Shown one piece after another: positions 33,655-42,177 of a stretch of 64,000 nt of DNA (position 1 is the stretch's first letter; each line of letters starts with the position of its first letter). The DNA lies in the NCBI GenBank assembly GCA_945898015.1, contig CAMDGM010000007.1:1-64000 (forward strand). Reading direction: 5' to 3'. The notes below the pieces were generated by a model that made no database searches, was not told the DNA's origin, and was given only the letters and a program-made list of their open reading frames with translations. The DNA comes from PVC group bacterium (GTDB lineage: Bacteria > Verrucomicrobiota > Kiritimatiellia > CAIKKV01). The position numbers were made by a program, and so were the translations under genes.

Positions 33655-34280
33655 GGCGACACACCTTTCCGCATCCGGGCCGCTTGAAGAAACGCGGTGA
33701 TTTCGGACGCCGCGCGCTCCATGTCCAGCACGATCTTCTCCACCTTGTTGATCAGGAAATTATACCCGCCATACGCCGGAATGGCCACCATCAGGCCGAG
33801 CGCGGTGGTGACCAGCGCCTGCATCAGCCAGCCCGAAAGATCGGCGGACTGGACCAGGGGCCCCTGCTGGTTCATGACCAGAAGGGCCCGGATCATCCCC
33901 AGCACGGTTCCCAGCAACCCCAGCAGCGGCGCCACTTGCGCGGTCGTAGCCAGGATCACGAGCCGGCGCTCCATGCGGGAGATCTCAGACCGGCCGGCGT
34001 TGTCCATCGCCCGCTTGAACGCGTCTGGCTCATTATCCCGGTGGAGGATGGCCGTCTTGGCCAGATACGCCACGGGCCCGGCGGTTTCGTCGCAAATCTT
34101 GAGCCCCTCCTCCACATGGCCATACTCCAGGTTGCGAAAGAGCCCTTGCAAAAAATCCTCGGACCGGATCTTGGCCCGGTGCAGATGGAATAACCGTTCC
34201 AGGAACACAAAAAGGCCGATCGCGCCGATCGCCAGCATCACCCACACCAGGGGGCCGCCTTGAAGCCATACTTGCATCAT
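33651..34280 (-). CDS. exbB: ExbB/TolQ/MotA-family proton channel protein
   Basis: A 209-residue inner-membrane protein. The ATG at 34278-34280 has GAGG 9 bases upstream; a TTG 36 bases earlier is possible but would lie within the TPR gene. Three membrane helices are visible: WVMLAIGAIGLFVFLERLFHL, VAPLLGLLGTVLGMIRALL and ALVTTALGLMVAIPAYGGY. The Thr residues that line the channel (TTAQVAPLLG and LVTTALGL) are conserved. It forms the pentameric stator around the ExbD helices. It is coupled to the TPR gene upstream and exbD downstream. Confidence 0.9.
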   Translation of the reverse strand: MMQVWLQGGPLVWVMLAIGAIGLFVFLERLFHLHRAKIRSEDFLQGLFRNLEYGHVEEGLKICDETAGPVAYLAKTAILHRDNEPDAFKRAMDNAGRSEISRMERRLVILATTAQVAPLLGLLGTVLGMIRALLVMNQQGPLVQSADLSGWLMQALVTTALGLMVAIPAYGGYNFLINKVEKIVLDMERAASEITAFLQAARMRKGVSP

Positions 34281-34300
34281 AATGCCGTCCTCGCTGTTCG

Positions 34301-36859
34301 TTAAAAGAACCGCCAATGTTCGCGTTGAATGGACTCGATCCTCCGGCGCGCGTCATCCGCCGCCGTCACCCCCGCATCCGCGACGCGCTGATAGAGGCGG
34401 ACGGCCTGCCGCCAGCGCCCCTTGCCCTCCAGGATCGCCGCCCCCTCGAACGCGGCGCGCGTAAACCAGGCCGTGCACGACTCGTTCATCGGCGTCCCCG
34501 CCTGGCGCGCCTCCAGAAAAACCAGGATGACGTTCGTGTAATACTGCTCGAACGCCTCATCCGTCCGGCCCAGTTTCTGCCGGCCCCGGCCGATCTTGAA
34601 GGCCGCCTGGAGCCGCAATTCGAAGGGCGCCTTGGGATTGTCCGCCACTTCGGTATAGGACCGGATGGCATCCTCGAACCGGGCGCTATCCTCGGCCCCC
34701 AGGGTAAACTGGCAATCCCCCCGCCGCCCCTTGGCCGCGTAGGCCAGAAAGACATCGGGCTGGCGCTTGACCACCTCGTCGAAGAGCGTGATCGCCCCCG
34801 CGTAATCGCCCAGTTCGACGAGCGCCTCGGCCTGGAAGAACAAGGCCTCGACGACCTTGGCATGCCCGGGATAATCGCGCACCAGCCGGGTGTCATGCTC
34901 AATCGCTTTTTTAAACTGCTTCCGCGCGCTGGCCGCACGGGCAGCCCAGAAAAGCGCATCGCCGGCCAGCGGATCCTTGGGATACCCGTCCGCCACGCCA
35001 AGGAAATCCTGCTCCGCCTCTTCATAAAGCCCCCGGTTGAACGCGTATTCCGCCAGTCGGAACCGGAGCTGAGGCGTCCAGGTGGAAACCGGGCGGGCCT
35101 CCAGAAAATCCCGGGCCAGGCGCTCCGCGCGGGGATCGTTATACAACTCGAACGCGGCACAGACGCGCATATAAGCGGCGTTTTCCACATGCGGGCTGTC
35201 GGGGAACCGGTTCAGCACCGCGTTGAAATCCGCCAGAGCCGGCTCGAACCGATACACCTGGTAATCCACCAGCCCGCGATTATACAGCGCGGTCGCCGTG
35301 CGCAGACTGTTCGAATAAACCCCGAGAAACCGGTCGTACGCGGCCTCGGCAGCCGTAAGCGCACCCGCGTCCTGGTACAATTCCGCCACCCGCAACGCGG
35401 CCCGCTCGGCCAGTTCCGTCCCCGCCGACGCGGCCTCTATCGCCATAAACCGGTTCTGGGCTTCCGTAACCCGGCCCAGCCGGGCCTCCGTCTCCGCCAG
35501 CTGAAAACGCGCTTCGCGCACCAGCGCGGGATCGGACTGCGACTCCGCCACCTTGCCATAGGCCTCCGAGGCCAGCTGATACTGGCGGTTTGAAAAATAG
35601 GCATCGCCCGCCTTGTAAATCAACCGGTCCCGGCGGGCCGGCTCCTTCACGCCGGCGGCCGCCTTTTCGAAGCCCGCCGCCGCTTCGGCGAACCGCTTCA
35701 GCCCGAGCAGGGCCCAAGCCCGCCCTTCGAGCGCCTCGGCCACCCCGATCGCATTCGTGAAGCTCTCCAGATAATACTGGTAATTCGCCTCGGCCTCGAC
35801 GGCCCGGCCGGCATCCAGAAACGCACGCGCCAGCGCCAGCTGCAACACCGGCGACTGGGGGTCGCCCGGTTCTTCGGCAATCACCGCCTGAAGCATTTCC
35901 GCGCCTTCCTTCAGAGCCCCGCTCCGGAGCATCAGCCGCCCGCACGCCGTGCGGGCGCGCCGACGGCCGGCGGGATCAACCGCCAGCGCCAGCGCATTCG
36001 TCGCCGCCAGGGTGGCGTCCGGCCAATTGGTGCGCGCCTCATCCAGCTCCGCCTGCGCCAGCCAGGCATCCATCCGGATCACAGGCGGCACCGCGGGAAC
36101 CAGCACGAACGCCAGCTGGCTCTCCGCCTCGTTGACCAGACCCTGTCCGGCCAGCGCCCGCGCCAGCCCATAACGAATCTGCCATTCCAAAGGCAGCTCC
36201 GGCCGGCGGTCCAGCAAACGCTTTAAAACAGCAACCGCCTGCGGAAACCGGCCCGTGGCCGTCAACGCCGACGCCCAATCCAAACTGTTGGCCACCCGGA
36301 CCGGCTCGGACAGGGGAAGCGCTTCCCACACCCCGAACGCACGATCCGCCTCCGGCCACTGGGCCTGTTTGAGGTAAAGCCAGGCCCTTAACCGCCGGGC
36401 ATCCACGGCCAGGGGCCCCGTGTCAACCGCCATATCCGGATCATCCAGCTCGGAAAGCGCTTCCTCCCGGGAGCCGAGTTCATATAACGCCAACGCCCGA
36501 TAATACCGGTAGGCCACCGATCGCGACTGGCTCCGCCGGGGCGCCCCCGCCACGGGCAGATCGTCCAGCATGTCGCGATACGCCTTGCGGCCATACGCGA
36601 CACGGGCCAGGTTGATCCGCGCATCGGTCGCGGCCAGCGTTCCGGCCGGAACCGAGGCGAGGCACTGGCGGAACAATTTTTCCGCCAGCTCGTACTGGCC
36701 GTCCTCCAGCGCCACCCGTCCATGACGGGCCAGGAGTTCTGGCTCCGGGCTGGCGGGATCCGCCATCGCCGCGCCGGCCAGCCCCAGCCCGAAGACAAGC
36801 CCCAGCGCCGCCCACACCCTGGGCGTGCCCCGGCTTTGCCTGATCGTTTTCTTACGCAT
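34301..36859 (-). CDS. Secreted TPR-repeat protein associated with the ExbBD system
   Basis: An 852-residue periplasmic protein. The ATG at 36857-36859 overlaps the uvrA stop by 8 bases. A signal peptide (ALGLVFGLGLAGAAMA) ends near residue 33. The rest is a continuous TPR solenoid, about 15-20 helical pairs. Good examples are YELAEKLFRQCLA, RFPQAVAVLKRLLD, YEEAEQDFLGVADGYPKDP and YAGAITLFDEVVKRQPD. There is no enzyme motif. TPR proteins placed before exbB-exbD-tonB occur in other PVC and Bacteroidota genomes and are thought to dock partner proteins to the energised complex; that role here is inferred. Confidence 0.85.
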   Translation of the reverse strand: MRKKTIRQSRGTPRVWAALGLVFGLGLAGAAMADPASPEPELLARHGRVALEDGQYELAEKLFRQCLASVPAGTLAATDARINLARVAYGRKAYRDMLDDLPVAGAPRRSQSRSVAYRYYRALALYELGSREEALSELDDPDMAVDTGPLAVDARRLRAWLYLKQAQWPEADRAFGVWEALPLSEPVRVANSLDWASALTATGRFPQAVAVLKRLLDRRPELPLEWQIRYGLARALAGQGLVNEAESQLAFVLVPAVPPVIRMDAWLAQAELDEARTNWPDATLAATNALALAVDPAGRRRARTACGRLMLRSGALKEGAEMLQAVIAEEPGDPQSPVLQLALARAFLDAGRAVEAEANYQYYLESFTNAIGVAEALEGRAWALLGLKRFAEAAAGFEKAAAGVKEPARRDRLIYKAGDAYFSNRQYQLASEAYGKVAESQSDPALVREARFQLAETEARLGRVTEAQNRFMAIEAASAGTELAERAALRVAELYQDAGALTAAEAAYDRFLGVYSNSLRTATALYNRGLVDYQVYRFEPALADFNAVLNRFPDSPHVENAAYMRVCAAFELYNDPRAERLARDFLEARPVSTWTPQLRFRLAEYAFNRGLYEEAEQDFLGVADGYPKDPLAGDALFWAARAASARKQFKKAIEHDTRLVRDYPGHAKVVEALFFQAEALVELGDYAGAITLFDEVVKRQPDVFLAYAAKGRRGDCQFTLGAEDSARFEDAIRSYTEVADNPKAPFELRLQAAFKIGRGRQKLGRTDEAFEQYYTNVILVFLEARQAGTPMNESCTAWFTRAAFEGAAILEGKGRWRQAVRLYQRVADAGVTAADDARRRIESIQREHWRFF

Positions 36860-39701
36860 GTCCACCTAAAACTGTTTTGAGCGCCAACCCGGTGTAAGAC
36901 GCCTCGCACGCGGCCACCGCCTCCGGCGTTCCACACGCCACCAGCCGCCCGCCCCGCTTCCCGCCTTCCGGACCCAGATCAACAATATAATCCGCCGACT
37001 TGATCACGTCGAGATGATGTTCAATCACCACCACAGTATTTCCACCATCCCGGAGCCGGGTTAACACCTGAAGCAACCGTTCCACGTCCGCCGCGTGAAG
37101 GCCCGTGGTGGGCTCATCCAGCAGGTACAAGGTCCGCCCCGTGGCCTGGCGGGCCAGTTCGGCAGAAAGCTTCACCCGCTGGGCCTCGCCCCCCGAAAGG
37201 GTCGTGGCCGACTGACCCAGGCCCAGATAGCCCAGGCCGACCTCGGACAAGGTGCGCAATTTGCGGGCCACACGGGGAATGGCCTCGAAAAAAACAAGGG
37301 CTTCGTCCACCGTCAGCGCCAGCACCTCCGCAATGGTTTTTTCTCGGTACCGGATTTCCAGCGTCTCGCGGTTGAATCGCTTGCCCCCGCAGGCCTCGCA
37401 GGTGACGTACACATCGGGCAAAAACTGCATCTCCAGCTTCAGCGAGCCATCGCCGCGGCAGGCCTCGCACCGGCCGCCCTTGACGTTGAAGCTGAAGCGG
37501 CCCGGCCCGTACCCGCGCACCTTCGCCGCCGGGAGCGAGGCAAAGAGGTTCCGGATGTCCGTGTAAGCCCCGGTGTACGTCACCGGATTGCTGCGCGGCG
37601 TGCGTCCGATCGGCGACGGATCGATGACCACCACTTTGTCGATTTTCTCAAGCCCGTCAATGCGCTCATGGGCGCCCGGACTCTCGCGGGACCCGTACAG
37701 CCGGCGGGCCAGCGCCCGGCGCAGGATGTCATCCACCAGCGTGCTCTTGCCGCTCCCCGAAACGCCCGTCACGCAGACAAACAGGCCCAGCGGAATCCGC
37801 ACGTCAATCCGCTGCAGGTTGTGCGCCGACGCGCCAATAATGGTCAGGGCCTCGGGACCGGGTGGCCGGCGCGATAGAGGAACGGGAATCCGCTTTTCGC
37901 CATTCAAATACTGGCCCGTGAGCGAGCGCGGATGCGCCAGCACCTCCGCAGGCGGCCCCTGTGCCAGCAACTCGCCGCCATGCCGGCCGGCGCCGGGCCC
38001 CAGGTCAATCAGGTAATCCGCCCGCCGGATCGTGGACTCGTCATGCTCGACCACCACCACGGTGTTACCCAAATCGCGAAGGTCGAAAAGCGTTTTCAAC
38101 AGCCGTTCCTGGTCGCGGGAATGGAGGCCGATGCTCGGCTCATCCAGCACGTACAGCACACCGGTGAGCCCCGATCCGATCTGGGTGGCGAGCCGGATCC
38201 GCTGGGCCTCCCCGCCGGACAGCGTGGCGCTCTCCCGGTCCAGGGTAAGGTAATCGAGGCCCACCTCGTCCAGAAATCCGAGACGGGCCCGGATTTCACG
38301 AACCGGTTCACCGGCCAGCGCCGCCTCCGTCCCCGCCAGAGACAAGCCCTCGAAAAAAGCCAGCGCCTCGCGAACCGACTTGGCGGCCACGGCGGCAATG
38401 GAAACACCCCGGACCAAACAGGCCAGGCTTTCGGGCTTGAGCCGGCGGCCTTCGCAGGTTTCACACGGCTGGCGGGCCATGAACCGGCGCAATCCTTCCC
38501 GGGTCGTCTCGCTATCCGTCTCCGAAAAACGCCGGCCGAGGTTGGGAATCACCCCCTCAAACCCCTTTTTATATTGGCGCCAGGAGGCCCCCCGCCACCG
38601 TCCAAATGTGATGGACTCGTCGTCCGAACCCTGCATCAGGAGTTGCCGCACCCGGGCCGGCAACTCGCGGTAAGGCGTCTCGAGGGAAAATTCAAAATGC
38701 TTGGCCAGCGCGCGAAGCAGCCGGTTATAATAAATGATCAGGCGGCGGCCGCCGCGTTTCCAAGCCTGGATGGCGCCGTCCTGAATGGAGAGGGCCGGAT
38801 CCGGCACAATCAGCCCTTCATCAAACACGAACCGGGTGCCCAGTCCAAGACAAACAGGACAAGCGCCATACGGGCTATTGAAGGAGAAATGACTGGCCTT
38901 GAGTTCATCAAACCGGAGGTCGCAGTCGGGGCAGGCATTTTTTTCCGAAAAGAGCGTTTCCGTCCGGCTCCCATCCGGCTGTTCGGCAAGCGCGGCCATC
39001 TGCCCCTCGCCTTCCCGCAGCGTCAGCTCCACCGAGTCCGCCAGCCGGGCACGGACGCCCGCCCCGATCACCACACGGTCCACAACCACGTCCAGCGCAT
39101 GCCTTTTCCGGGGGTCGAGAGACGGCACCGCATCCAGTTCGACCACCACACCATCCACTCGCACCCGCACAAACCCCTTGCGCCGGACAAGCGCCAGGGC
39201 GGCCTTACCGTCACCTTTGAAATCGCGGACCAGCGGAGCCAGGAGCTGGACACGCGTCCCGGCCGGAAGAACGAGAAGGGCCCCCACCACCTGTTCGGCG
39301 TTCTGGCGAACCACCGGCTTGCCACACGATGGACAATGACGGCGGCCGATGGCGGCGAACAGCAGGCGAAGATAATCGTGAATCTCCGTGGTGGTCGCCA
39401 CGGTGGAGCGGGGATTCGCGCTTCCCGAACGCTGCTCAATGGCCACCGCCGGAGAAAGCCCCTCAATGGAATCCACATCCGGCTTCTGGAGCTGGTCCAG
39501 GAATTGACGGGCGTACACGGAAAGGCTTTCCACATAGCGCCGCTGCCCTTCGGCGTAAAGCGTGTCGAAAGCCAGCGACGATTTACCGGACCCGCTTAAC
39601 CCCGTGATGACCGTCAGCGCATGCCGGGGAATTCGCACGGTAATGTTTTTTAAGTTGTGCTGACGGGCGCCCGCCACCACGATCCACTCGCGGTCCTTCA
39701 T
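36852..39701 (-). CDS. uvrA: Excinuclease ABC subunit A
   Basis: A 949-residue UvrA of the usual length that recognises DNA damage for nucleotide excision repair and loads UvrB. It has two ABC modules: Walker [21 protein letters not shown] near residue 35 and [19 protein letters not shown] near 650. The signature motifs are [12 protein letters not shown] and [12 protein letters not shown]. Zinc-binding cysteine pairs are [30 protein letters not shown] and CEACGGKRF. The ATG at 39699-39701 is preferred to a GTG five codons upstream. It leads the minus-strand run towards hisC. Confidence 0.97.
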   Translation of the reverse strand: MKDREWIVVAGARQHNLKNITVRIPRHALTVITGLSGSGKSSLAFDTLYAEGQRRYVESLSVYARQFLDQLQKPDVDSIEGLSPAVAIEQRSGSANPRSTVATTTEIHDYLRLLFAAIGRRHCPSCGKPVVRQNAEQVVGALLVLPAGTRVQLLAPLVRDFKGDGKAALALVRRKGFVRVRVDGVVVELDAVPSLDPRKRHALDVVVDRVVIGAGVRARLADSVELTLREGEGQMAALAEQPDGSRTETLFSEKNACPDCDLRFDELKASHFSFNSPYGACPVCLGLGTRFVFDEGLIVPDPALSIQDGAIQAWKRGGRRLIIYYNRLLRALAKHFEFSLETPYRELPARVRQLLMQGSDDESITFGRWRGASWRQYKKGFEGVIPNLGRRFSETDSETTREGLRRFMARQPCETCEGRRLKPESLACLVRGVSIAAVAAKSVREALAFFEGLSLAGTEAALAGEPVREIRARLGFLDEVGLDYLTLDRESATLSGGEAQRIRLATQIGSGLTGVLYVLDEPSIGLHSRDQERLLKTLFDLRDLGNTVVVVEHDESTIRRADYLIDLGPGAGRHGGELLAQGPPAEVLAHPRSLTGQYLNGEKRIPVPLSRRPPGPEALTIIGASAHNLQRIDVRIPLGLFVCVTGVSGSGKSTLVDDILRRALARRLYGSRESPGAHERIDGLEKIDKVVVIDPSPIGRTPRSNPVTYTGAYTDIRNLFASLPAAKVRGYGPGRFSFNVKGGRCEACRGDGSLKLEMQFLPDVYVTCEACGGKRFNRETLEIRYREKTIAEVLALTVDEALVFFEAIPRVARKLRTLSEVGLGYLGLGQSATTLSGGEAQRVKLSAELARQATGRTLYLLDEPTTGLHAADVERLLQVLTRLRDGGNTVVVIEHHLDVIKSADYIVDLGPEGGKRGGRLVACGTPEAVAACEASYTGLALKTVLGGHA

Positions 39702-39768
39702 AGCCCCATTTAACACCAGCCCGACCCGGCATGCAACCCGGAACCCGAGCCGAACCCGGAATAACGCG

Positions 39769-39798
39769 TTGACAGCCCCCCCCTGAATGGCGCATGAT
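39769..39798 (+). promoter_or_regulatory. Promoter of the PUR-family gene
   Basis: TTGACA at 39769-39774 is a perfect -35. CATGAT at 39793-39798 follows after 18 bp. The predicted start near 39805 leaves a leader of about 40 bases. Confidence 0.55.
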
Positions 39799-39844
39799 TC
39801 AATAAGATGACAAGTGGAGCATGTTTCAAGAAGGGATTACGACA

Positions 39845-40075
39845 ATGGATAATGAACTGCTCAACGAACAGGTGCAGGTTGAACGGAAGCTCTTTTCTTT
39901 TTCCCTGCGCGAAAATCCACGGGGCCGCTTTCTCCGCATCACCGAAGATGTGGGTGGCCGGCGGGACACCATCATCATCCCCTCCACAGGCCTTTCGCAA
40001 GTGGCGGACATCCTGAAGCGCGTGGCCGAAGCCGACATTAAGGCCGGGCCGGTTCACGTGGAGCCGACTGAATAA
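39845..40075 (+). CDS. PUR-domain (DUF3276-like) nucleic-acid-binding protein
   Basis: A 76-residue protein matching the bacterial PUR family known from Bacteroidota, spirochaetes (Borrelia BpuR) and PVC bacteria. The core reads KLFSFSLRENPRGRFLRITE, then VGGRRDTIIIP, the highly conserved ssDNA/RNA-binding sheet. The ATG at 39845 is used because the eight upstream codons look unrelated to the family. The gene is short and single, and its 3' end overlaps the convergent gene on the other strand by 38 bases. It is probably a global RNA or single-strand DNA binding regulator. Confidence 0.88.
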   Translation: MDNELLNEQVQVERKLFSFSLRENPRGRFLRITEDVGGRRDTIIIPSTGLSQVADILKRVAEADIKAGPVHVEPTE

Positions 40076-40670
40076 ATCCGGCCCCATTGGTTCCCATCCG
40101 AGCTTCAATCCGCACCCGCCACGCCTCATACGCCGACCAGGGCTTCAAGACCTGCAACGTTTGCAACGCATCCTGATCGCGACCCGCCGCCTCCTGAAAC
40201 CGGGCCAGGATTTCCAGATTATTGGGATCCCAAAAATGCCAATCCACATAAACCTTCCAGGCCTCGGCCGCCGCGACGGCGTCCTGCCGGGCCAGCAGGC
40301 GGGCTTTCAAGTAATGCAATTCCATGAGATGGGGATTCAAATCCATCCCCCGCCCCACCCAATAGTCCGCCTCACCCCATAAACGTCCTGCGGTTTCAGA
40401 ATCGGGGGCAGCTTCCGCGGCTTTAAAAGCCGTATCCGCGGCGCGGATGCAGATTGCATAGTTCCGGGGATACGCCAGGAAGGCACGCCGGGCCAGCCTC
40501 AATTCCGCCTCGGCATCACACGGATGCATCAGGAGTTCGGCATACTGGTTCTGCCCCACGGCGGCCCGGACCGACCAAACCGTGGCGGCCAAACCGAACA
40601 ACAGGAGGTAAACCCCCAACGCCCCCAGAATCATGCGGACCTGATCGGCGATTTCCCGGTGAGCTTGCAT
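40038..40670 (-). CDS. Membrane-anchored TPR-like protein
   Basis: A 210-residue protein with one N-terminal membrane helix (ILGALGVYLLLFGLAATVWSV, residues about 14-34) and a helical-repeat domain with TPR-like segments (AELRLARRAFLAYPRNYAIC and LHYLKARLLARQD). The ATG at 40668-40670 is preferred over a GTG at 40685 that lies in the T-run of the preceding terminator. The gene follows that terminator and needs its own promoter or read-through; none was identified. It converges on the PUR gene with a 38-base overlap. The function is unknown; an envelope scaffolding role is only a guess. Confidence 0.7.
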   Translation of the reverse strand: MQAHREIADQVRMILGALGVYLLLFGLAATVWSVRAAVGQNQYAELLMHPCDAEAELRLARRAFLAYPRNYAICIRAADTAFKAAEAAPDSETAGRLWGEADYWVGRGMDLNPHLMELHYLKARLLARQDAVAAAEAWKVYVDWHFWDPNNLEILARFQEAAGRDQDALQTLQVLKPWSAYEAWRVRIEARMGTNGAGFIQSAPREPARP

Positions 40671-40684
40671 CCGGCTGAACCCCA

Positions 40685-40717
40685 CAAAAAAGCCCTCTCC
40701 GGTTGACCGGAGAGGGC
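40685..40717 (-). terminator. Rho-independent terminator of the Thr-tailed protein gene
   Basis: A perfect 11-bp stem (GCCCTCTCCGG with its complement) encloses the loop TCAA on the minus strand, followed by a run of T. It starts 15 bases after the stop codon of the gene at 40732-41412. It is the clearest terminator in the window. Confidence 0.92.
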
Positions 40718-40731
40718 CCTAACCGCATTTA

Positions 40732-41412
40732 TTACAGTGTTCCGCGACGGCCGCGCCCCACTTCCGTGGGTGTCGGACCCGGACGCGGAATCGACGTGGT
40801 CGTGGTCGATGACGAGGTCGTGGTGGTCGTGGTCGTGGTGGTCGTGACCGTGGTCGGCGTCGTCACCTTTGGCGGCACCTGCGGGCCGCCATCACCGCCT
40901 CCTCCCGCGACCCACTGGGACAGGTAATCCATGTTCTTACCGGCGCTGTCCCGGGCCATATCCGCTTTTTTCGCCTGTCGAATGGCCTGTCCGGCCGCCG
41001 CCCGGGCCTCCGCTTCCGTCACGCCTTCCGCCGACGCCCGATTAGCCGCCGCCCGGGCCACGAGAGCGGCCGCCTTCGCCTCCGCCGCCGCGCGATCCAA
41101 CTGCCTCACAAACACCACCGCACGATTCAGCAGCACAGTGAGCTTTTTTAATTCCTTGCGGGCCTTTTCAAGCGCAACCTTGTCCGGGCCGGCTTCCAGT
41201 GTCTTGATCGTCGCTTGAAGATCCGCCACCGCCTTGGCCAGCGCCTGCGTTTTCGAATGACCCTCGGCGGCAAACGCCGCGGTCTGGGAAGCGGCCAGCT
41301 CGGCTTTATTCGCGGCGTTTTTGGCCAGTTCCGAAGCCGACTCCGCCAAGACCTGCGAAACCCCAACCCCCATCATGAACGCCACAGCCAACAAGATCAG
41401 TTTTGCGCGCAT
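40732..41412 (-). CDS. Secreted Ala-rich coiled-coil protein with Thr-rich tail
   Basis: A 226-residue exported protein. The signal peptide (LILLAVAFMMGVGVSQVLAE) ends near residue 23. Residues 24-165 are an Ala/Lys/Glu helix with coiled-coil periodicity (ELAKNAANKAELAASQ and ARAAAGQAIRQAKK). The tail (about 175-226) is Gly-rich, then a tract dominated by Thr with a short Ser patch, then Pro/Arg. Such tracts are often O-glycosylated or span the wall, but no sorting signal is seen. The gene has its own TTGACA promoter and a strong terminator, so it is a single-gene transcript, perhaps abundant like Lpp-type envelope proteins. No homologue is recognised. Confidence 0.75.
   Translation of the reverse strand: MRAKLILLAVAFMMGVGVSQVLAESASELAKNAANKAELAASQTAAFAAEGHSKTQALAKAVADLQATIKTLEAGPDKVALEKARKELKKLTVLLNRAVVFVRQLDRAAAEAKAAALVARAAANRASAEGVTEAEARAAAGQAIRQAKKADMARDSAGKNMDYLSQWVAGGGGDGGPQVPPKVTTPTTVTTTTTTTTTTSSSTTTTSIPRPGPTPTEVGRGRRGTL
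40791..40864. repeat. GTGGTC/GTCGTG low-complexity tract coding the Thr tail
   Basis: The plus strand is a run of imperfect GTGGTC and GTCGTG triplet-pair repeats. Read on the minus strand these are ACC and ACG Thr codons. The tract is expandable by slippage without frameshift when whole triplets are gained. Confidence 0.6.
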
Positions 41413-41436
41413 AAGCTTCTTCTCCTGTTTTTTAAT

Positions 41437-41465
41437 ATGTTAAAACCGTTTTCGCCCCATGTCAA
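41437..41465 (-). promoter_or_regulatory. Promoter of the Thr-tailed protein gene
   Basis: On the minus strand, TTGACA (41465-41460) and TAACAT (41442-41437) are 17 bp apart. The predicted start near 41430 leaves a short leader with an AGGAG ribosome site. With the terminator at 40685-40717 it bounds a monocistronic unit. Confidence 0.65.
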
Positions 41466-41478
41466 GGCTCTGGCAAAA

Positions 41479-42177
41479 TCACATCCACCGCTTGGGCACA
41501 TCGATCACGTCGCCGGGCTCGATATACACATCCGTCTCGGTCCGGGCCTGAATTTTAGGAATATTCAGGACCATGATCTCCCCGCCCCGGACCAGGCGGA
41601 CTTTATTGGGATCGGCAAATTCATTCCACCCGCCAGCCACGGAAAGGGCTTGCAACACCGTCATTTTCGCGCCGGAAATCGGATAGTTACCGGGACGGAT
41701 CACGTACCCTTTGACAAAAAACTCGCGGACCGGCGGGATGATGGACACCGTGATCGTTTTGTAAAACTGTCCGTCCACATAGGCTTTTTCAATTATTTTT
41801 TCGGCCTCGGCCGTGGACAGTCCGCCCACCTTGACCCGCCCCACAAGATCCAGATTAATGCTCCCGTTCTCGTCAATCACACACTCAAAATTCTCCGTCT
41901 TGGGATAAACCCGGAACGTCATCACGAGCCGGTCGCCGGGCAGCAGGGTGCGTCGGGCCGGCTCCTCCGCCGCGCCGGCCAACCCGGTCACGGGCGACAC
42001 GGGGGGGCGGGGCGTCACCGCCCCCGCCGGCTCCACCGCCGCCTTGCGAATGTCCAGCGCCTCAACGTCCGGATGGTAGGGCATCACCGTCCCGGCGCGG
42101 CGGGGAAGCGTGGAGCAGCCTGCGAGTACCAACGCGCCCAGCAGGAGGAAAAAGGATCGAAGGCTAAACGACTTCAT
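41479..42177 (-). CDS. Polysaccharide export lipoprotein (Wza-like)
   Basis: A 232-residue outer-membrane export protein. The lipobox LVLAGCS is near residue 21. It has a poly-export (PF02563-like) domain, LPGDRLVMTFRVY near residue 80 and INLDLVGRVKVGGLSTAEAEK near 105, and one SLBB-like segment (EFFVKGYVIRPGNYPI). It ends ETDVYIEPGDVIDVPKRW. The start overlaps the Wzc-like stop (ATGA at 42174-42177). It is smaller than E. coli Wza (379 aa), with one SLBB domain and no C-terminal helix barrel. It should form the outer part of an exopolysaccharide exporter with the kinase upstream. Confidence 0.85.
   Translation of the reverse strand: MKSFSLRSFFLLLGALVLAGCSTLPRRAGTVMPYHPDVEALDIRKAAVEPAGAVTPRPPVSPVTGLAGAAEEPARRTLLPGDRLVMTFRVYPKTENFECVIDENGSINLDLVGRVKVGGLSTAEAEKIIEKAYVDGQFYKTITVSIIPPVREFFVKGYVIRPGNYPISGAKMTVLQALSVAGGWNEFADPNKVRLVRGGEIMVLNIPKIQARTETDVYIEPGDVIDVPKRWM

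Noticed and set aside
37932-39599. 555-codon open frame antisense to uvrA
   Set aside because: uvrA is certain on the minus strand; the antisense product is low in information.
40791-40864. Non-coding tandem repeat or iteron
   Set aside because: The repeat is explained by Thr and Ser codons of the overlying gene.
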